Shown: positions 26,692-36,500 of the stretch, in pieces
How the letters are laid out: every line of letters begins with the position of its first letter
Position numbering within the stretch: position 1 is the first letter of the stretch
Origin: Anaerolineales bacterium
GTDB lineage: Bacteria; Chloroflexota; Anaerolineae; Anaerolineales; Villigracilaceae
DNA length: 64,000 nucleotides
Direction: 5' to 3'
Assembly (NCBI GenBank): GCA_026928255.1
Contig: JAIXKJ010000008.1
Span: 659,298 to 723,297 of the forward strand
Notes under the pieces: model-generated
Database searches by the model: none
Seen by the model: the letters and a program-made list of their open reading frames with translations, nothing else
Told to the model about the DNA's origin: nothing
Position numbers and translations under genes: made by a program

Positions 26692-26697
26692 TCGCGT

Positions 26698-27411
26698 ATG
26701 GACGCTCACATTGCAAAAGAGTTAAGCGAGATTAATCGCAAATTTTACGATCAATTCAGCGACTCGTTTTCGGCGACTCGCCGACGTTTGCAGCCGGGCG
26801 TACAAAAAATTTTAGACGAGATAGAGCCGCGTCAATCCGTTTTGGATTTGGGCTGCGGCAACGGAAATTTCTTGCGCGAGTTGCGGCGGCGCGGACATCA
26901 AGCGGCGCTGTGCGGCGCGGATTTTAGCCGGCCTTTGCTTCGAGAGGCGGAATCTGCGCTGGATGTGGATTTTCGCGCAATAGATTTAATGCGCTTAGCG
27001 GAAATCGGCGAGCGCTTAGCCATTGACGGCGGCTGGGACGTGATTACGATGTTTGCGACGCTGCATCATATCCCGTCCAATAAAATCCGCTTGGACGTGT
27101 TGCGAGCGGTCAAAAAACTGCTGCACCCAAACGGGAAATTTTATTTGTCGAATTGGCAATTTTTGAACAGCGAAAAGCTGCGCGCCCGCGCGCAAAATTG
27201 GAGTCGCGTCGGCTTGAGCGAAGCGGATGTGGACGCGGGCGATTATCTTTTAGATTGGCGCGGCGGCGGCGAAGGGCTGCGTTACGCCCATCATTTTTCG
27301 GCGGAGGAACTGCTAGGGTTGGCGAATCAAGTTGAAATGCGAGTCGCGGCGCAGTTTTTATCCGACGGAAAAAACGGGCGTTTGGGCTTGTATCAAGTTT
27401 GGCAAATCTAA
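26698..27411 (+). CDS. Class I SAM-dependent methyltransferase
   Basis: A 237-aa methyltransferase with motif I VLDLGCGNGNFL, an acidic strand 2 (CGADFSRPLL) and the FATLHHIP motif IV region. The N-terminal helix (ELSEINRKFYDQFSDSF) resembles small-molecule or tRNA-type methyltransferases (a Trm9/ABH8-like pattern), and elp3 just beyond cysH makes the cm5U that Trm9-type enzymes methylate; this link is inference only. Its stop overlaps the stop of the convergent next gene. Confidence 0.8.
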   Translation: MDAHIAKELSEINRKFYDQFSDSFSATRRRLQPGVQKILDEIEPRQSVLDLGCGNGNFLRELRRRGHQAALCGADFSRPLLREAESALDVDFRAIDLMRLAEIGERLAIDGGWDVITMFATLHHIPSNKIRLDVLRAVKKLLHPNGKFYLSNWQFLNSEKLRARAQNWSRVGLSEADVDAGDYLLDWRGGGEGLRYAHHFSAEELLGLANQVEMRVAAQFLSDGKNGRLGLYQVWQI

Positions 27412-28388
27412 ACGATGACGTTGTTCGGGTTGGCGATGTATTGCCACCAGTTGTTGTGAACGCCGTTGAGCCGCCCGGCGACGCGCGGCATGTGGTTGAA
27501 CCACCACTTGTGATGGGCGCGGATGTCGCCGCCGCCCCATTCGTCGGCGTTGACCGCGCGAACGTCGCCTTTGAAGTTGGGGAAGTTTAAGCGCCAGTCG
27601 TAGCACTCGCTTTGGACGAAGGCTTTGTTGCCCCAGTCGTAATCGGCGCGGCTGTTGGGCGCGAAGTGGATGTTGCCGCAAGCGGCTTTGCCCGGCGCGG
27701 CGATTTCGTAGCGCGAAAAGCGCTTCCATAAATTGGCTTCGCCGACGGTTTGGCTGAAGGCTCGCTCCATAATTGACTCGGCGCGGTGCCCGTAGGCTTC
27801 GAGCATTTCGCCGACTCCGCGCTCGTAGGAAAAACCCATAATGATGAAGCGCCGTTTGCTTGCTTCGGTGTTGAGCAGCGGCGGCGCGTTGCACCAGAAG
27901 GCGCCCGGTCCGCCCATGATCGATTCGTAGAATCCGGCGTAGGGAAAACCAAAAGTCCACACTTCGTCAATTTCGCCGCGCGCGATGCGCGTTAAAAGGT
28001 TGTGTTGACGCAGGATGGCGTAATAGTCTACGCCGGAGGGCGTGTGTTGCGGCGCAACGCGATTCCAAACGTCGAGGTAGGTTTGCGGCGTGTCGCGGAA
28101 GCCGTCAGTTTTGGCGGGGAATTCGCGCGCGTCAATGCGTTCGGCGATCTCGTAGCGGACTTGTCCGCCGCTGATTTCTAAAATGTCGGAGGTGAATTCC
28201 GCCAATAAATCGGGGACGTTGCGCCAATTCATCAGTTGAGAGAGCGGCGCGCCTTTTGCGTCTATGATCGGGTCGTAAACGATGACCGCCGCTTTACTGC
28301 GGATGATTTGCGCGGGTTCGATGAAGTTGTCTTTCGGGTAGGGCGCAGGGCGAAAAAAGTCAACGATTCGTTGCAGAAAGTTAAACAT
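27408..28388 (-). CDS. Conserved-looking protein of unknown function
   Basis: A 326-aa soluble protein. No signal peptide, membrane segment or known domain is recognisable. It is rich in Trp, Tyr and Asn, with several motifs of a globular enzyme or binding protein (GGPGAFWCNAPP, WTFGFPYAGFYES, DEWGGGDIRAHHKWW). The His/Trp-rich C-terminus could bind a metal or sugar, which is speculation. The start is the ATG at 28388 directly after GGAGGAACGC; the TTG four codons earlier is not used. It lies alone between a methyltransferase and a PP2C-like protein. Confidence 0.75.
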   Translation of the reverse strand: MFNFLQRIVDFFRPAPYPKDNFIEPAQIIRSKAAVIVYDPIIDAKGAPLSQLMNWRNVPDLLAEFTSDILEISGGQVRYEIAERIDAREFPAKTDGFRDTPQTYLDVWNRVAPQHTPSGVDYYAILRQHNLLTRIARGEIDEVWTFGFPYAGFYESIMGGPGAFWCNAPPLLNTEASKRRFIIMGFSYERGVGEMLEAYGHRAESIMERAFSQTVGEANLWKRFSRYEIAAPGKAACGNIHFAPNSRADYDWGNKAFVQSECYDWRLNFPNFKGDVRAVNADEWGGGDIRAHHKWWFNHMPRVAGRLNGVHNNWWQYIANPNNVIV

Positions 28389-28411
28389 GCGTTCCTCCAA
28401 AATTTAACCGC

Positions 28412-28443
28412 GTAGATTCCTCAGCCGTTCCTGCGGAATGACA
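28412..28443. repeat. Short imperfect palindrome in an intergenic space
   Basis: GTAGATTCC ... GGAATGACA flank a CAGCCGTTCCTGC centre. It has the look of a truncated dispersed repeat of the GGAATGACA type; only this copy is in the window, so the family assignment rests on memory. Confidence 0.4.
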
Positions 28444-28451
28444 AACGCTCT

Positions 28452-30836
28452 TTACGGCATATTCGCGGAAAAATAAACTTGACCGTCCGCCGCCAAGTAG
28501 AGGACGTGGTCGGGGCTGACGGTTACGGCGCTGATCGGGCTGGGCGGAATCGGGTTGACTTTGCCCGTCGTCGGCTGAAATTGATTTTGCAGTTCAAAGG
28601 CGCGCGGCGCGAAGCGCATCACGGTTTGATGTTCCGCGTCGAGCAGCAAGAGCGAAGGGTCGGGCGGCGCGGCGAATAAAATCTGCGTGAAGTGCGCTTC
28701 GCCGAATAAGTCTAAATTTTTATAAGCGGGAAAAGGATTTGCTTTCTTCACCGGGTCTTGGCAGTTGGACGCGCTCGTGTTAATGCGGCTGTACGAGCAA
28801 AACGAGACGCGCCCGTCGGAATGAAGCAGGTACATCTCGTCGCCAGAGACGACAAAATCAATCGCGTCTTGCGTCGGCGTTTGCTGACCGAAGAAAAAGT
28901 AAGGACGATCCACAAAAGCGGATTCTTTGCCGACGTAAACCCAAACGGCGCGTTTGGGCGCGTCCAAAACGTATAAATTGCCGGCGTTCATAAAGAAGCG
29001 CGTAACGCGCCCCCAATTCGTGTCGGGCGGCGGAGGAAGTCCCGTCTGCGGGGTGGCGCCCGGTTTGCAGTAAAGCAGGTTGCCGCCCGCGTCAATGCCG
29101 AGCAAGGTCGCGTCGTAGATGTTGACGAGGGGCAGAGTCAAAATATCCACCAGATGACCGACGGGGTTGCCGACGCCCGGCTTGCAATTGAAAGTCGCGT
29201 CCAATTCAAAGCCGCCGTTGCCCGAAGGGACGGCGCGCAGCGCTTCGCCTTTTTCCGCGTCGAGCAGGTACAGTCCGCTTTCGGAGGCGGCCATGCGGCT
29301 GATGTTGACGTTTGGCTTAACGCTAAACGCCGGGCTGAATTGCATCCGCAAAATGCCCAAGAGTTGGTCGCGCCGCGTTTGCGCCTCTTGACGCAGTTTG
29401 CTTGAATCCGACGTTACGCTGTGTTTTTCGGCTTGGTCTAAATTTTCGAGCACGTTTTCCCACGCCACGCGCTGTTCGACGGGGTCGCTGGCTTTCAGCG
29501 CTTGTTGCTCTAATTGCGCGGCTTGATTGTAATAGGTTTCGTATTGTTCGTTGCGCCCAAAACGCAGATAAATCACAATGGCAATCGTTACGATGATTAA
29601 TGGAATCACCGCCGCAAGGAATCCCATAAACGAGGCGGAAGAAAGAAATTCGCTTCGGCGTTCTTCGTCGGGCAACAAACGCGGAAGGAAACGGCGCAAG
29701 CGTTCGCCCGACTCGGCGCTGGCAACGCGGACGCTTTGCATAAAACTGATAACGCCCTTCGCCGCCTGACGCATCCACGGCGCGGGTTCTTGTCGTTCGC
29801 GGCGGCGCGCAACGCGCGGAAGGGGAATTTGCGCTTCGGACTCCGTCGGCGCTTCTTCGGCAACGACGGTTTTTTCTTCCTCTATTTTTTCTGCAACGCC
29901 TGCGTTGACGCTCTCTTCTTCGGCGGATGATTCCGCTTTGGGCTTGGCGCGCGGAATGGAGGCGGGGAAGTCGCGCGTTTCAGCCTTGCGCGGAAGTTTG
30001 TTCAGCGGGTCGTCTTCGTCGGCGGCGGGTTGCGGGTAAGCGGAAGGCTGCGCGAAGTGCGCGTCCGCCGTCGGCGCGGAATCCGCTTCGGGGTTGGAGG
30101 GCGAGTCCGATGTCGCAGGTTGCGGCGGCTCTTCCGTTTTGGCGATGGTCGTCCCGCGCAACAGGTTGACCAAGCCCGTTCCGTCCGCAAAGCGAATCAA
30201 CGCCGCGTTAAGGTCTTCGCTCGTGAGCGACGTCAAACGGCGGCGCAAGGCGGCGAAGGAAGTCGGCTGCGCGTCTTGCAGCGCCGCGTTCCAAGCGTCG
30301 GGGACGCGCCCGCAGAAGAGCAACAAATCGTCGGCGCTGACTTCGGCTTGCGCGTAATAGATGTTGAGCGTTTGACTCGCGCCCGCGCCGCGCCCCGAAA
30401 TCGTCGGCTCGAAATAATGACGCGCGCCGTTCGCGCCGAACGAATAAGCGTGAACGGGACCGTTCAACGAAAAGATGCATTGCTGTTCTCGCAACGCCGC
30501 CAACGCCAGCCACGCCAGCGCGTATTCGCCGCGATGTTCGGGGCTGAGGTTTCTGTTTAACAGAGTCTGATTCAGCGAACTGGCGGCGGCGCGCAAAGCG
30601 TTCGTAATCGAATGCGGCGTTTGGTAAAAAGCGTCGGCGACGCTCTCGACCAAAGCGCGATACTCGCTCGTCGTAACGACGGCGTTGCCGACCAGCGCCA
30701 AGTAAACGATGAGGCGGTCTTGTTCGCGCCCGCGCGCGGAGTTTTGCGGCGGCTGAAAGGCAGCCGTGCCGAGCGCGTCGTCGGGTTCGTTTCCTTGAAC
30801 GCGATATAAAGGCGAGAGGTTAATATCCAGCGTCAT
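28452..30836 (-). CDS. Membrane protein with PP2C-like cytoplasmic region and extracellular propeller-like region
   Basis: A 794-aa protein. Residues 1-245 resemble a degenerate PP2C phosphatase (AALRAAASSLNQTLL, LNGPVHAYSFG, DDLLLFCGRVPDAW) lacking clear metal-binding Asp-Gly motifs. An acidic linker (about 250-385) leads to one membrane segment (about 405-428), a coiled stretch (about 430-500), and a C-terminal half with repeated strand patterns (LYLLDAEKGEALRA, LYVLDAPKRAVWVY, EMYLLHSDGRVSF, LYLAADGQVYF) typical of an NHL- or TolB-like beta propeller. It looks like a transmembrane signalling or scaffold protein. A GATAAT lies five bases before the ATG. Confidence 0.7.
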   Translation of the reverse strand: MTLDINLSPLYRVQGNEPDDALGTAAFQPPQNSARGREQDRLIVYLALVGNAVVTTSEYRALVESVADAFYQTPHSITNALRAAASSLNQTLLNRNLSPEHRGEYALAWLALAALREQQCIFSLNGPVHAYSFGANGARHYFEPTISGRGAGASQTLNIYYAQAEVSADDLLLFCGRVPDAWNAALQDAQPTSFAALRRRLTSLTSEDLNAALIRFADGTGLVNLLRGTTIAKTEEPPQPATSDSPSNPEADSAPTADAHFAQPSAYPQPAADEDDPLNKLPRKAETRDFPASIPRAKPKAESSAEEESVNAGVAEKIEEEKTVVAEEAPTESEAQIPLPRVARRRERQEPAPWMRQAAKGVISFMQSVRVASAESGERLRRFLPRLLPDEERRSEFLSSASFMGFLAAVIPLIIVTIAIVIYLRFGRNEQYETYYNQAAQLEQQALKASDPVEQRVAWENVLENLDQAEKHSVTSDSSKLRQEAQTRRDQLLGILRMQFSPAFSVKPNVNISRMAASESGLYLLDAEKGEALRAVPSGNGGFELDATFNCKPGVGNPVGHLVDILTLPLVNIYDATLLGIDAGGNLLYCKPGATPQTGLPPPPDTNWGRVTRFFMNAGNLYVLDAPKRAVWVYVGKESAFVDRPYFFFGQQTPTQDAIDFVVSGDEMYLLHSDGRVSFCSYSRINTSASNCQDPVKKANPFPAYKNLDLFGEAHFTQILFAAPPDPSLLLLDAEHQTVMRFAPRAFELQNQFQPTTGKVNPIPPSPISAVTVSPDHVLYLAADGQVYFSANMP

Positions 30837-30874
30837 GTAAGATTATCGCTTAAGTCCGCTTCATTATAACTGCT

Positions 30875-31885
30875 ATGGACTATACCTTACTCGAAAATTT
30901 TTCTCAAATTCAAGCGGACGAATGGAACGCGCTGTTAAAAGAATCGGTCAGCGACACGCCTTTTTTGCGTTACGAATATCAAAAAATTTGGTGGGAACAT
31001 CGCGGCGGCGGCGAATGGCAAGACGCGCGGTTGCGGTTGGTCGTCGCCCGCGAAGGCGAGAATCTCGTCGGCGTTGCGCCGCTTTTCGTCGCCGAGCATG
31101 AAGGTCAGCCCGCGCTTTTGCTCAACGGCAGCATCGAAATTTCAGATTATTTGGACGTCATCGTCCGCGAAAAAGATCACGCGCAATTCATCGGCGGCTT
31201 GCTCGATTTCCTCGCCGCATCCCCCGCCGACGTTGGGTCGCGCCTCGATTGGTACAACCTCCCCGACGATTCGCCCACGCTCGCCGCGCTCAAAATAGAA
31301 GGCGAAAAACGCGGCTGGACTCACAGCGAAGAAATTTATCAGCCCACCCCGCGCATTGCCTTGAACGGAAGTTTTGACGATTACCTCGCCAAAATTGACA
31401 AAAAACAGCGCCATGAAATTCGCCGCAAAATGCGCCGCGCCGCCGAATCTGATTTGGGCGTTCGCTTCGTCGTCGCGGATTCTTCGTCCGATTTTGAAGC
31501 GCAGTTAAACGATTTTTTCGAGTTGATGAAACAAGATCCGCAAAAAGAGAATTTCCTGCACCCCGCCATGCGCGAACAGATGGCGGCGTTTCTCCGTTCC
31601 GCGCATGAGGGCGGCTACCTGTGGCTCGCCTTTTTGGAAGTCGGCGGAAAGAAAACGGCGGCGGCTTTGAACTTCGATTACAACGGAAAATTTTGGGGTT
31701 ACAACTCCGGCGTCAGCCGCGAGTACATGGAACTTTCGCCAGGCTGGGTGTTGACGGCGCAAGTCATTCAATGGTGCTGCGAAAACGGGCGTTACGAATT
31801 TGACTTCATGCGCGGCGATGAAGAGTATAAATATCGCTTCGGCGGAGTCAACCGTTACGTTATGCGCGTTCGGTTGAGCAAGTAA
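30875..31885 (+). CDS. GNAT-fold acyltransferase of the FemAB/BioF2-like (CelD) group
   Basis: A 336-aa protein with the Acetyltransf_6 pattern: two GNAT lobes, the basic segment KKQRHEIRRKMRR at about 170-182, WLAFLEVGGKKTAAAL and a C-terminal FDFMRGDEEYKYRFG that is the family hallmark. Relatives act in exopolysaccharide or cell-wall modification. It starts 39 bases from the divergent PP2C-like gene, with a TATAAC a few bases upstream of ATG and no Shine-Dalgarno, again close to leaderless. Confidence 0.82.
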   Translation: MDYTLLENFSQIQADEWNALLKESVSDTPFLRYEYQKIWWEHRGGGEWQDARLRLVVAREGENLVGVAPLFVAEHEGQPALLLNGSIEISDYLDVIVREKDHAQFIGGLLDFLAASPADVGSRLDWYNLPDDSPTLAALKIEGEKRGWTHSEEIYQPTPRIALNGSFDDYLAKIDKKQRHEIRRKMRRAAESDLGVRFVVADSSSDFEAQLNDFFELMKQDPQKENFLHPAMREQMAAFLRSAHEGGYLWLAFLEVGGKKTAAALNFDYNGKFWGYNSGVSREYMELSPGWVLTAQVIQWCCENGRYEFDFMRGDEEYKYRFGGVNRYVMRVRLSK

Positions 31886-31888
31886 TTA

Positions 31889-31989
31889 ACCCTCATCCCC
31901 AACCCTTCTCCCTCAGGGAGAAGGGAGTTAACTTTTTGAGAGAAGGGCGTAAAAATCCCCCCTCTTTGGGAGAAGGGTTAGGGTGAGGG
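31889..31989. repeat. 101-bp element with inverted ends, MITE-like
   Basis: The left end ACCCTCATCCCCAACCCTTC and the right end (GGGAGAAGGGTTAGGGTGAGGG in two halves) are near-perfect inverted copies; inner GGGAGAAGGG / CCCTTCTCCC motifs repeat. It fills the space between two convergent genes and has no ORF. It resembles widely dispersed intergenic repeats of this type in Chloroflexota and Cyanobacteria. Confidence 0.7.
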
Positions 31990-32006
31990 CGAGGGAAAGG
32001 ATAACC

Positions 32007-33482
32007 TCACTCGCCGACGATTCCGCCGTCGGTCAATTTTCGCAAATCGCTCAGCGCCGCTTCAATCTCATGCGCTTCGACGGGGCGGTCTTCGTCGCGG
32101 TGTTTCAACGCTCCCGCGTTGGCTTTCTCTAACGCCAAATCCTTAATTGAAGCGTCGCTTGCGACCGCCTCTTTCACTAATGCCGCGCCTTGCGAATAAC
32201 CAATAATCGGGTTGAGCGCCGTAACGATGATGGCGTTCTTCGCCAGCCAGCCTTCCGCTTTTTCGACGTTGGCTTGAACGCCTTTCACGGCGCGTTCGGT
32301 GAAAGCGTCCGTTGCGCCAATCATCACTTGCATCATCTCAAAAAGGTTGTGCGCGATGATGGGCATCATCACGTTCAATTCTAGTTGACCAGCCTGCGCC
32401 GACATGGCAATCGTCGTGTCGCAACCGACGACGTGGAACATGGCTTGGTCGAGCATTTCCGCCAGCACGGGGTTGACCTTGCCCGGCATAATCGAAGAGC
32501 CAGGCTGAACGGCGGGCAGGCGAATTTCGTCGAGTCCCGTCGAAGGGCCGGAAGAGAGCAGGCGGAAGTCGTTGGCGATGCGGATTAAGGTCAGCGCCAT
32601 CGTGCGTAACGCCGCCGAAAAATCCGCCGCGTCCGACATGGATTGCATCGACTCGAACAAATTATCCGAAGTTTGCAAAGGCATGTTCAGCGTTTCCGAT
32701 AAAACCTTGACCATGCGGCTGTGATATTCGGGGTGCGCGTTCAACCCCGAACCGACAGCCGTGCCGCCAATGCCGAGCCGCTTCAAGCCTTCCGCCGAGC
32801 GGCGCACGCGCTCGCTGTCGCGCTCGACGGCTTTGGCATACGCGCCAAATTCCTGACCGAGCCGCACGGGAACGGCGTCTTGCAAATGGGTGCGTCCTGA
32901 TTTAACGATGCCGTCAAATTCGACGGCTTTGGCTTCCAGCGCCGTTTGCAAATTTTTCAACGAGTTCAGCAACTCGTTCAAACGCCACAACGCGCCGACG
33001 CGAATCGCGGTGGGGATGGTGTCGTTGGTGGATTGCGCCATGTTGACGTGGTCGTTCGGGTGGACGTAGTACGCGCCGAGTTCGCCGCCCAAAATTTGCG
33101 TGGCGCGGTTGGCGAGAACTTCGTTCGTATTCATGTTATGGCTAGTGCCAGCCCCTGCCTGAAACGGGTCTACGATAAATTGCGAATCCCATTGCCCGCT
33201 CATGGCTTCGTCGGCGGCTTGAACGACGGCTTGCGAAAGTTGTTGCGCGCTGAATTTCTTTCCATTAACCTCGCGGTCGTGAAACAAGCCGAGATCGTAA
33301 TTGACGATTGCCGCCGCGCGCTTCACCGCCGCCATAGACCAGATAAACGCCCGCCACGGGCGCAAGCCGCTGATGGGAAAATTGTCTGCCGCGCGTTGAG
33401 TCTGTACGCCGTACAAGGCTTCGGCAGGGACGTTTAATTCGCCCAATGAATCTTTTTCTACTCGAAAATTCCGCTCGTTCAT
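32007..33482 (-). CDS. Fumarase class II / aspartate ammonia-lyase family enzyme
   Basis: A 491-aa member of the fumarase/aspartase superfamily, which adds or eliminates water or ammonia across fumarate. The signature GSSIMPGKVNP is intact, as are GTSHNMNTNEVLANR, HPNDHVNMAQSTND and SGRTHLQDAVPV. Features of both fumarase (KRAAAIVNYDLGL, HPND) and aspartase (FQAGAGTS, LGGELG) occur, so substrate cannot be fixed. It is longer than typical FumC (about 465 aa) because of a C-terminal extension. The start follows GGAGGAGCG. Confidence 0.9.
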   Translation of the reverse strand: MNERNFRVEKDSLGELNVPAEALYGVQTQRAADNFPISGLRPWRAFIWSMAAVKRAAAIVNYDLGLFHDREVNGKKFSAQQLSQAVVQAADEAMSGQWDSQFIVDPFQAGAGTSHNMNTNEVLANRATQILGGELGAYYVHPNDHVNMAQSTNDTIPTAIRVGALWRLNELLNSLKNLQTALEAKAVEFDGIVKSGRTHLQDAVPVRLGQEFGAYAKAVERDSERVRRSAEGLKRLGIGGTAVGSGLNAHPEYHSRMVKVLSETLNMPLQTSDNLFESMQSMSDAADFSAALRTMALTLIRIANDFRLLSSGPSTGLDEIRLPAVQPGSSIMPGKVNPVLAEMLDQAMFHVVGCDTTIAMSAQAGQLELNVMMPIIAHNLFEMMQVMIGATDAFTERAVKGVQANVEKAEGWLAKNAIIVTALNPIIGYSQGAALVKEAVASDASIKDLALEKANAGALKHRDEDRPVEAHEIEAALSDLRKLTDGGIVGE

Positions 33483-33551
33483 CGCTCCTCCAAAAGGAAA
33501 TTTTTGCCTATTGTACCCGCTCGCGGCATTTCCTTCTTAAGCGGGTTGTTT

Positions 33552-33557
33552 TATAAT
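33552..33557 (+). promoter_or_regulatory. -10 box (TATAAT) eight bases before the kinase ATG
   Basis: TATAAT at 33552-33557 and ATG at 33566 leave eight bases, so a leader of zero to two bases is expected. No Shine-Dalgarno is present. Confidence 0.5.
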
Positions 33558-33565
33558 GGGCGGAA

Positions 33566-36500
33566 ATGTTAAACCGCCTGCGGCGACTGCTTATTCCGCC
33601 TATTTTTGAGAGCGAAGACAAAACTCACTCGGCTCAAATTTTGAACGCGATTTCTTGGGTGTTGATGATCGCGGTTTTCTTGTTGGCAGTTCCGCGTTGG
33701 GTGACCGGCAGTTGGATGCACCCTTCGACGGGAAATTTTATTTTTCTTTTGCTAGCCGTCGCATTAATCACGCTGACGCTGACTCGCGGCGGACACATCC
33801 GCGCCGCGGGGCTGTTTATCGTCTGTTGCGCCTGGCTAACCTTAATCGCGCAAACCTATTTCTCAAACGGCTTATGGGATTTAACGCTCCTCGCCATGCC
33901 CGCCTTTATTTTGCTCGCCGCGTTGCTCTTAGGTTGGCGCGAAGGGCTCGCTATGGGGGTGTTAAGCGTCGGCGTGATTTGGGTTTTCGCCTATCAAGAA
34001 TCGTTGCATCCAAGCCCTTTGCCGATTCGTCTGCCTTATAAATACGCGTGGAATCTCAGCGTTATTTATATAGTTACCAGTTCCTTAGTTTATATTTTAA
34101 TTTATCGCCTAAACCGTTCGCTGACCGACGCAAGGTTGGAACTGCGCGAACGCCTGCGGACGGAAGAAAAACTGCAAACGCAAGCGGACTACCTCGCCGC
34201 GCTTCACGAAACGACCTTCGGCTTGCTCAACCGCCTCGAACTATATCCGCTGCTGAAAACGATTCTGCACCGAACTTCTGATTTGCTGGGGACGGAACAC
34301 GCCGCCATTTGCTTGGCAACAGCCGACCAATCTTCTTTGTATCAAGAAATGGGCAACGGCATTTATGCTCAATGGAACGGCGCTTATCTCAGCGATTATT
34401 ACGAAGAAGAAGGCGAAGGGGTATCGGGAAAAGTTTGGAAAAACGGGGAAACATTCGTTGTTAATGAATACGACTCATGGGAAGGCAAGCTTTCCCCGTC
34501 GGTGGGAAAAGGCATCCGTTCGATAATCGGCGTTCCGCTTAAATCAGGCGACAAAGTCTTGGGCATCCTCACCGCCGCTTCTCTTGAAATCCCGAATTTT
34601 TTCACCTACGAAAAAACAACCTTGCTGGAACGCTTCGCGGCGTTGGCGTCGCTGGCGATTGATAATGCGCGCCTGTACGAAAGCGCGCAAAAAGACATCC
34701 TCGAACGCCGCATCGCGGAAGAAAATCTGCGTTCGAGCGAAGAGCGCTTTCGCAAGGTGTTCAACAACGGCAACGTCGCCATCTGCATCGTTTCTTTGGG
34801 CGAAGGCGTTTTCTTAGACGCGAATCAAGCGTTTTGGGATTTATTCGGGTTTGACGCGCAAGAGGCGTTGGGACAATCCGCCGCAGAACTTAACCTTTGG
34901 AACAGCGCCGAAGAACGCGCGCAATTTATGAAAGAGTTGTTGAAAAAAGGATCGTTGGAAAACGTCGCCTCCGAATTTTCGGACGGAAAAGGGCGAGAGC
35001 GCTCCGTGCTTGGCTCTTACGAGCTGATTGACATTCGCGGGCAGCGCTGCATTCTGTGCATGATTCACGATGTGTCCGAACAGCGGCAGGCGCAGCGCAA
35101 TTTGCAAGCCAGCGAAAATCGCTTGCGCGCCATTCTGGCTTCGATTCCCGACATGACGTTTGAAATCTCCAAAGACGGAACTTTTTTGGACATGATCGCC
35201 TCCGCCGAATTAGTGCCGATTTTAGAACCGCAAGAATTCATCGGAAAAAATATCAAAGAGATTTTGCCGACCAGCGTCGGCGAACAGACGATGTTTGCGT
35301 TGGAACGCGCAATGGCGACCAATCAGGTTCACGCTTTTGAATACGGGTTGCCGCCCAATGAAGAAGTCCAATTTTTTGAGGCGCGCGTCGCGGCGGTGTC
35401 TTCTGAATCGGCGTTGATTATGGTGCGCGATATTAGTCAGCGAAAATGGGTGGAAACCGAACGCGAGACATTAATCAACGAGTTGGAAAGCAAAAATGCG
35501 GAATCGGAAACCTTGCGCGAAAGCGCTTCGATCATCGCCGAAACGCTCGACGAAAATAAAGCCGTCAGTTTAATTTTAGATCAATTGGCGAAGGTGATTC
35601 CCTACGACAGCGCTTCGGTGCAGTTAATGCGCGGCGATAACTTGGAAATCGTCAGCATTCGCGGACTAGAGCCTGCGAAAGATCACCTCAATTTGCAATT
35701 TCCTATTTACGAAAAAGAGCCGCTTTATCCGCTGATTATGGGAAAAGAGCCGTACTTATTGGTTGAAGACGTTTTGGATTTTTTTCCAAAATTCTACGAA
35801 GGGTTTGAGGGCGCGCTGCATCGGGAAATTCGTTCTTGGCTGGTTGTGCCGATGAAAGTAAAAGGGAAAATTATCGGCGTAATTACGCTGGACGGATATT
35901 CTACAAGCAAGTTTAATCCTAAGCACGCCGAACTGGCGCTGGTGTACGCGGGGCAAGTCGCGGTGGCGTTGGAGAATGCGCGCTTATTCAGCGACTTGCA
36001 AGACGAACTCATCGTCCGCAAAGCGCTGATTGAAGAATTAGAGAGCAAAAATGCGGAATTGGAACGCTTCACTTATACCGTTTCGCACGATTTGAAATCG
36101 CCGGTGATTACGATTCGCGGCTTTCTCGGCTTCCTTGAAAAATCCGCGTCGAGCGGAAATATCGTCCGCCTGCGCGAAGATATTAAACGCATTTCCGACG
36201 CGACCGATAAAATGCAAACGCTCCTCAACGAATTGCTCGACCTGTCGCGCATTGGGCGGCAAGTTAACGAACCCGCGTTGGTTTCGTTTGGCGAGATCGT
36301 TTACGAAGCGCTTGAACTTGTGCAAGGGCGCATTCAAGCCAGCCATGTGCGGACGATTGTTCAAGAAAACATGGAGTCCGTTTATGTGGATCGTCAGCGC
36401 ATTTTGGAAGCCGTGCAAAATTTGATAGATAACGCCGCAAAATTTGTCGGGAAGAATCCGCTGATTGAAATTGGTCAGCAAGGGCGGGAAGGCGAGATGG

